A DNA stretch of 64,000 bases from Blakeslea trispora (lineage: Eukaryota > Mucoromycota > Mucoromycetes > Mucorales > Choanephoraceae). The position numbers were made by a program, and so were the translations under genes. How positions within the stretch are numbered: the stretch's first letter is position 1; each line of letters opens with the position of its first letter. Positions 60,774-64,000 of the stretch are shown here, in pieces. The notes under the pieces were generated by a model, which saw nothing but the letters and a program-made list of their open reading frames with translations, searched no databases and was not told the DNA's origin. The DNA lies in the NCBI GenBank assembly GCA_025331445.1, contig JAIWNE010000131.1, positions 27,556 to 91,555 on the forward strand, given 5' to 3'.

Positions 60774-61605
60774 TATGAGAGAAATACGTGCCTTAAAAAA
60801 ATTACGCGGACACACAGAAAAATGAAAGAATATTCCAAAAATAGAAGTTTTGTTGAGTGGCATTGTTCAGCCAGGTTGTGTGCCTGAATGCGTTTTAGAG
60901 GAATCGGTTGTCTGCTTTAAGCACATTTATCTGGTTTTCTTACTTCACTCTTCTTGTGTTTATATACTTTTTATTTCTCTCTCTTAGTGACAGCAATAGT
61001 GTCTTTATAACGTGCTCTTGTTTGGATTCTGAGAGCTTTATTGATTGGATTGTAGGATAGTAGTATGGTTTAAGCATAATATTCAGAGTAAAAACTATAC
61101 CGCCTTTAAGCTATCCTTATATGCTATGTTGCTCAAGGATTTTAGCATTCTCTACTTGCATTAGTTCACAATGAAACTCAAGAAAAAGAGAGGTCAAGAA
61201 AGTGATTGTTAGTCATGGATTCAACTCGATATTTTTGGATGAGGTTTTGTTATATGAATACTATTGATTCTGATTTTCTATGCAAAACGGGATAGTAAGA
61301 TACTGTGAACAATCAAATGATTGTAAAGGCAAAAAAGAAATGCTCTATTTAACATGACAAAGCACTTAAAAAAGTCATGAAACCAGTGATACATCATTTT
61401 TAAGCAACTGTAAATCACATCTTTCAACTTGTGTTTCTCCTCCGCTAAATCTGAAAATCTCCTTGTCTCTGACTCTTTGACATTACTCACCTGATGGACA
61501 GTCACATTGCCTTAATTTGGATATAATCAAACTAAAGAATTCCTGCTAGCATTACCTTTTTTTTTTCATCTTTCTTTCATCTTCTTATACTTTTAGATAT
61601 CTATC
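60774..61605. other. divergent intergenic region
   Basis: Upstream regions of the kinase-fold gene and ADE2. AT-rich; the final 50 bp before ADE2 are T- and CT-rich. No gene seen. Confidence 0.4.
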
Positions 61606-63334
61606 ATGGACAGTCAAAAAATCGGTATTCTTGGAGGTAAATCAAAATGGGGGGTTTTTTGGCTAGACTTCAAAAAAGGAAACTGACATTCATGTTAAAG
61701 GCGGTCAATTGGGTCGTATGATGATTGAGGCTGCTTCTCGTCTTAACCTTCAAGTCACAGTATTGGATGCTCCTACAGATGCTCCTGCCAAACAAATCGA
61801 AGCCACTCAACCTCATATCGAAGGCGCTTTTAATGATGCTTCAAAGATTCGTGAATTAGCCAACCAGGTGGATGTATTGACAGTGGAGATTGAACATGTA
61901 GATGCCGACGTTTTGGCCTCTATCGAACAAGAAGGACGCGTTCGTGTCTGCCCTTCGGCTTTCACAGTCAAGACAATTCAAGACAAATACGTTCAGAAAC
62001 AACATTTGACGAGCCACAACATTCCCGTGGCTGACTTTGTTGAATGTCTTGATGCTGATGCTGTCAAGAAAGCAGGTGAAACATTTGGCTATCCATTCAT
62101 GCTCAAGTCAAAGACAATGGCCTATGATGGCAAAGGTAATTATGTGGTGAAATCAGAGAAAGATATCGAGAAAGCCATGTCTGCTCTTTCCAAAACACCT
62201 TTGTATGCCGAGAAATGGGCTCCCTTTGTTAAAGAATTGGCTGTGATGGTTGTTCGAAGTGCTAGTGGTGAAGTACGTGCTTATCCTGTGGTTGAGACAA
62301 TCCATAAGAACAGCATCTGCCATTTAGTGATTGCACCCGCTCAAATCGATGGTGCTGTTGCCCACAAAGCTCAAGTGATTGCTGAAACAGCCATCAAATC
62401 CTTCCCCGGTGCAGGTATCTTTGGTGTAGAGATGTTCGTTATGGAAAACGGTCAAATTCTCTTGAACGAAATCGCACCTCGTCCTCATAACTCTGGCCAT
62501 TATACAATCGAAGCATGTGAGACCTCTCAGTTTGAAAACCATATGCGAGCTATCTTGGATATGCCCTTGGGTAGCACAGAGATGAAGGTGCCTGCTTCTA
62601 TCATGGTTAATATCTTGGGTGAAAATGATGATATGGAGTCATGCTACAAGCCTTGTAAGGAGGCCTTGTTGGTTGATGGTGCCACTGTTCATCTGTATGG
62701 TAAAAAGGCATGTCGTGCTGGTCGCAAGATGGGTCACATCACTTTGGTAGGCGATTCAATGATTCAAGTCCAAAAGAACTTGAAGCCTATCTTGGCTGCT
62801 ATTGAACCTGAAGTAGAACGCCCCTTGAATGTACGTCCCTTGGTAGGTGTCATCATGGGCTCTGATACAGATTTACCTGTGATGAAATTGGGAGCCAAGA
62901 TCCTTAAAGATTTTGGTATTCCCTTTGAGTTGTCCATCGTCTCTGCTCATCGTACACCTATTCGTATGGTTGAATATGCCCAATCGGCTGCTCGTCGGGG
63001 ACTCAAGGTGATTATTGCAGGTGCTGGTGGCGCTGCTCATTTGCCCGGTATGGTTTCCTCCATGACATCCTTACCAGTCATTGGTGTACCTGTCAAGGGC
63101 AGCTCTCTTGATGGTGTAGACTCACTCCATAGTATTGTTCAGATGCCTCGTGGTGTCCCTGTGGCTACTGTAGCCATCAATAACTGTACAAATGCTGCTC
63201 TTTTGGCCATCCGTATCTTGGGTGCTTCTATTCCCTCCATTCAAAAGCAAATGGATGATTATATGATCAACATGGAGAATGAAGTATTTGGCAAGATTGA
63301 CAGATTAGATAAAGTAGGTTGGGAAGATTATTAA
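61606..63334 (+). CDS. ADE2: phosphoribosylaminoimidazole carboxylase (PurK-PurE fusion)
   Basis: Carries out the AIR to CAIR step of purine synthesis. Two exons, 61606-61636 and 61701-63334; 554 aa (yeast Ade2 571). The intron splits the dinucleotide-like GGGQLGRMM motif. The ATP-grasp PurK part (about 1-385) shows [66 protein letters not shown]. The PurE part (about 395-554) has [35 protein letters not shown] and [24 protein letters not shown]. The fusion is normal for fungi. It is convergent with CLP1, 89 bp apart. Confidence 0.97.
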
Positions 63335-63423
63335 AGCTGCCCCCCTCTTTTTTTTTATGAATATATAAAAACAAAACAAATGTATATAAAATAAGTTTTT
63401 ATCTAAATAAATAATATTTTTTT

Positions 63424-64000
63424 TTATGATTCCATCCACTTAAATGAGCCCATCAATAGATGCTTCTTTGGCAAACGACCAGGGGAAGGTGACAGTATGG
63501 TCACTTTTCTCTTTTCTTCATCCACATCAGACACATAAACAAATCCTGCCACATTGCTTCCCAGTAAGTTATTTTCATGCTCATCTTGACCTGCATTTAA
63601 CATGGCCAGTATTGAATGAAGACACATGTCGTAATTGTCAACTCTGACCACTTGTGTCTCATCAGAAGAACTATCCATGCCTAGGGGAAGAGCACTAGAT
63701 GGCGCAATGACATCGCCTACACGCCAAATTTTGATATCATCATAATTCACCAACATACTATAGGGTGATAGTTCGCATTTAGGTGTACCATAAAAGTATT
63801 CATGAATCTTGGTACGTTGAAGGCGCGTCTTGAACTGACGATCGCGCTCTACAACACCTCCTGACTTCGACAATTTGACAACGGCAATTGGCTTTCCTGA
63901 AAGGATATTACTCATGTCACTATACAATCGTTCATGGCCCAAGACGACAAGCACGTTGACTATTCAAGCAAAAAAAATCAATAACATACTCATATCAGAA
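63424..64000 (-). CDS. CLP1: CLP1 pre-mRNA cleavage factor subunit, 3' part
   Basis: Subunit of cleavage/polyadenylation factor IA (and of tRNA splicing complexes in animals), a P-loop protein. Only the C-terminal part is in the window: exon 63959-63424 and the end of the preceding exon at 64000-63990, joined as SDM-INVLVVLGHERLYSDM. Family features are the VLGHERLYSD block, KSGGVVERDRQFKTRLQRTKIHEYFYG, TPKCELSPYS, and the C-terminal beta domain ending PKKHLLMGSFKWMES. The P-loop lies upstream, beyond position 64000. Confidence 0.92.

Overview
The window is nuclear DNA of a filamentous fungus, most likely an early-diverging Mucoromycota species of the Mucor/Rhizopus type. The support is gene content and architecture: AT-rich intergenic DNA full of A/T homopolymers, many short (about 50-100 nt) introns with GTAAGT-like donors, intron-rich conserved genes, a PurK-PurE fusion for adenine synthesis, a fungal Zn2Cys6 regulator, an Sel1-repeat protein and an FAR1-type DNA-binding protein. 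No bacterial, plasmid or organellar features were seen. Gene coordinates run from start to stop codon; exon boundaries were set by hand from frame, GT-AG (twice GC-AG) signals and family conservation, and each reported model closes in frame.

Layout. 1-7.3 kb: gene-poor, with one decayed coding region, a dispersed repeat and a cluster of nested tandem repeats. 7.3-18.6 kb: compact housekeeping block: QTRT1 (tRNA queuosine), SDA1 (60S export), VDAC porin, an FAR1-like protein, FCF1/UTP24 (18S processing), an HTATIP2-like reductase, SRP14 and a two-TM protein. 19.3-27 kb: Sel1-repeat protein, a divergent UPF0739-like protein, a decayed stretch, and AVL9 (12 exons). 27-30.5 kb: gene-poor, with the second copy of the dispersed repeat. 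30.5-36 kb: a small membrane protein, a FAM72 homologue, a Zn2Cys6 regulator and the C-terminal half of an MFS permease. 38-48 kb: a Ser-rich protein, a MICOS Mic12/13-like subunit, SUA5, ERV46/ERGIC3, enolase and V-ATPase subunit G. 49-64 kb: a coiled-coil protein, a long-chain acyl-CoA synthetase, RAD16, an Mtf2-like mitochondrial protein, a kinase-fold protein with degenerate motifs, ADE2, and the 3' part of CLP1 running off the right edge.

There is no operon logic; neighbours are mostly unrelated housekeeping genes, in tandem (HTATIP2-like to SRP14 only 52 bp apart) or convergent (MIC12/SUA5, ADE2/CLP1, FAM72/Zn2Cys6). Shared themes are translation (QTRT1 and SUA5 modify tRNA; SDA1 and FCF1 build ribosomes; SRP14 targets nascent chains), mitochondria (VDAC, Mic12-like, Mtf2-like) and secretion (AVL9, ERV46, SRP14, V-ATPase G). 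The most notable observations are: a 131/134-bp inverted dispersed repeat whose hairpin stem shows a compensatory base change; nested tandem arrays with hairpins and a T11 tract at 5.6-6.15 kb; strings of microexons (12+7 nt in the acyl-CoA synthetase; 19+10+5 nt in RAD16); first exons made of the ATG alone; two probable GC-AG introns; and fungal homologues of animal families FAM72 and (less surely) UPF0739.
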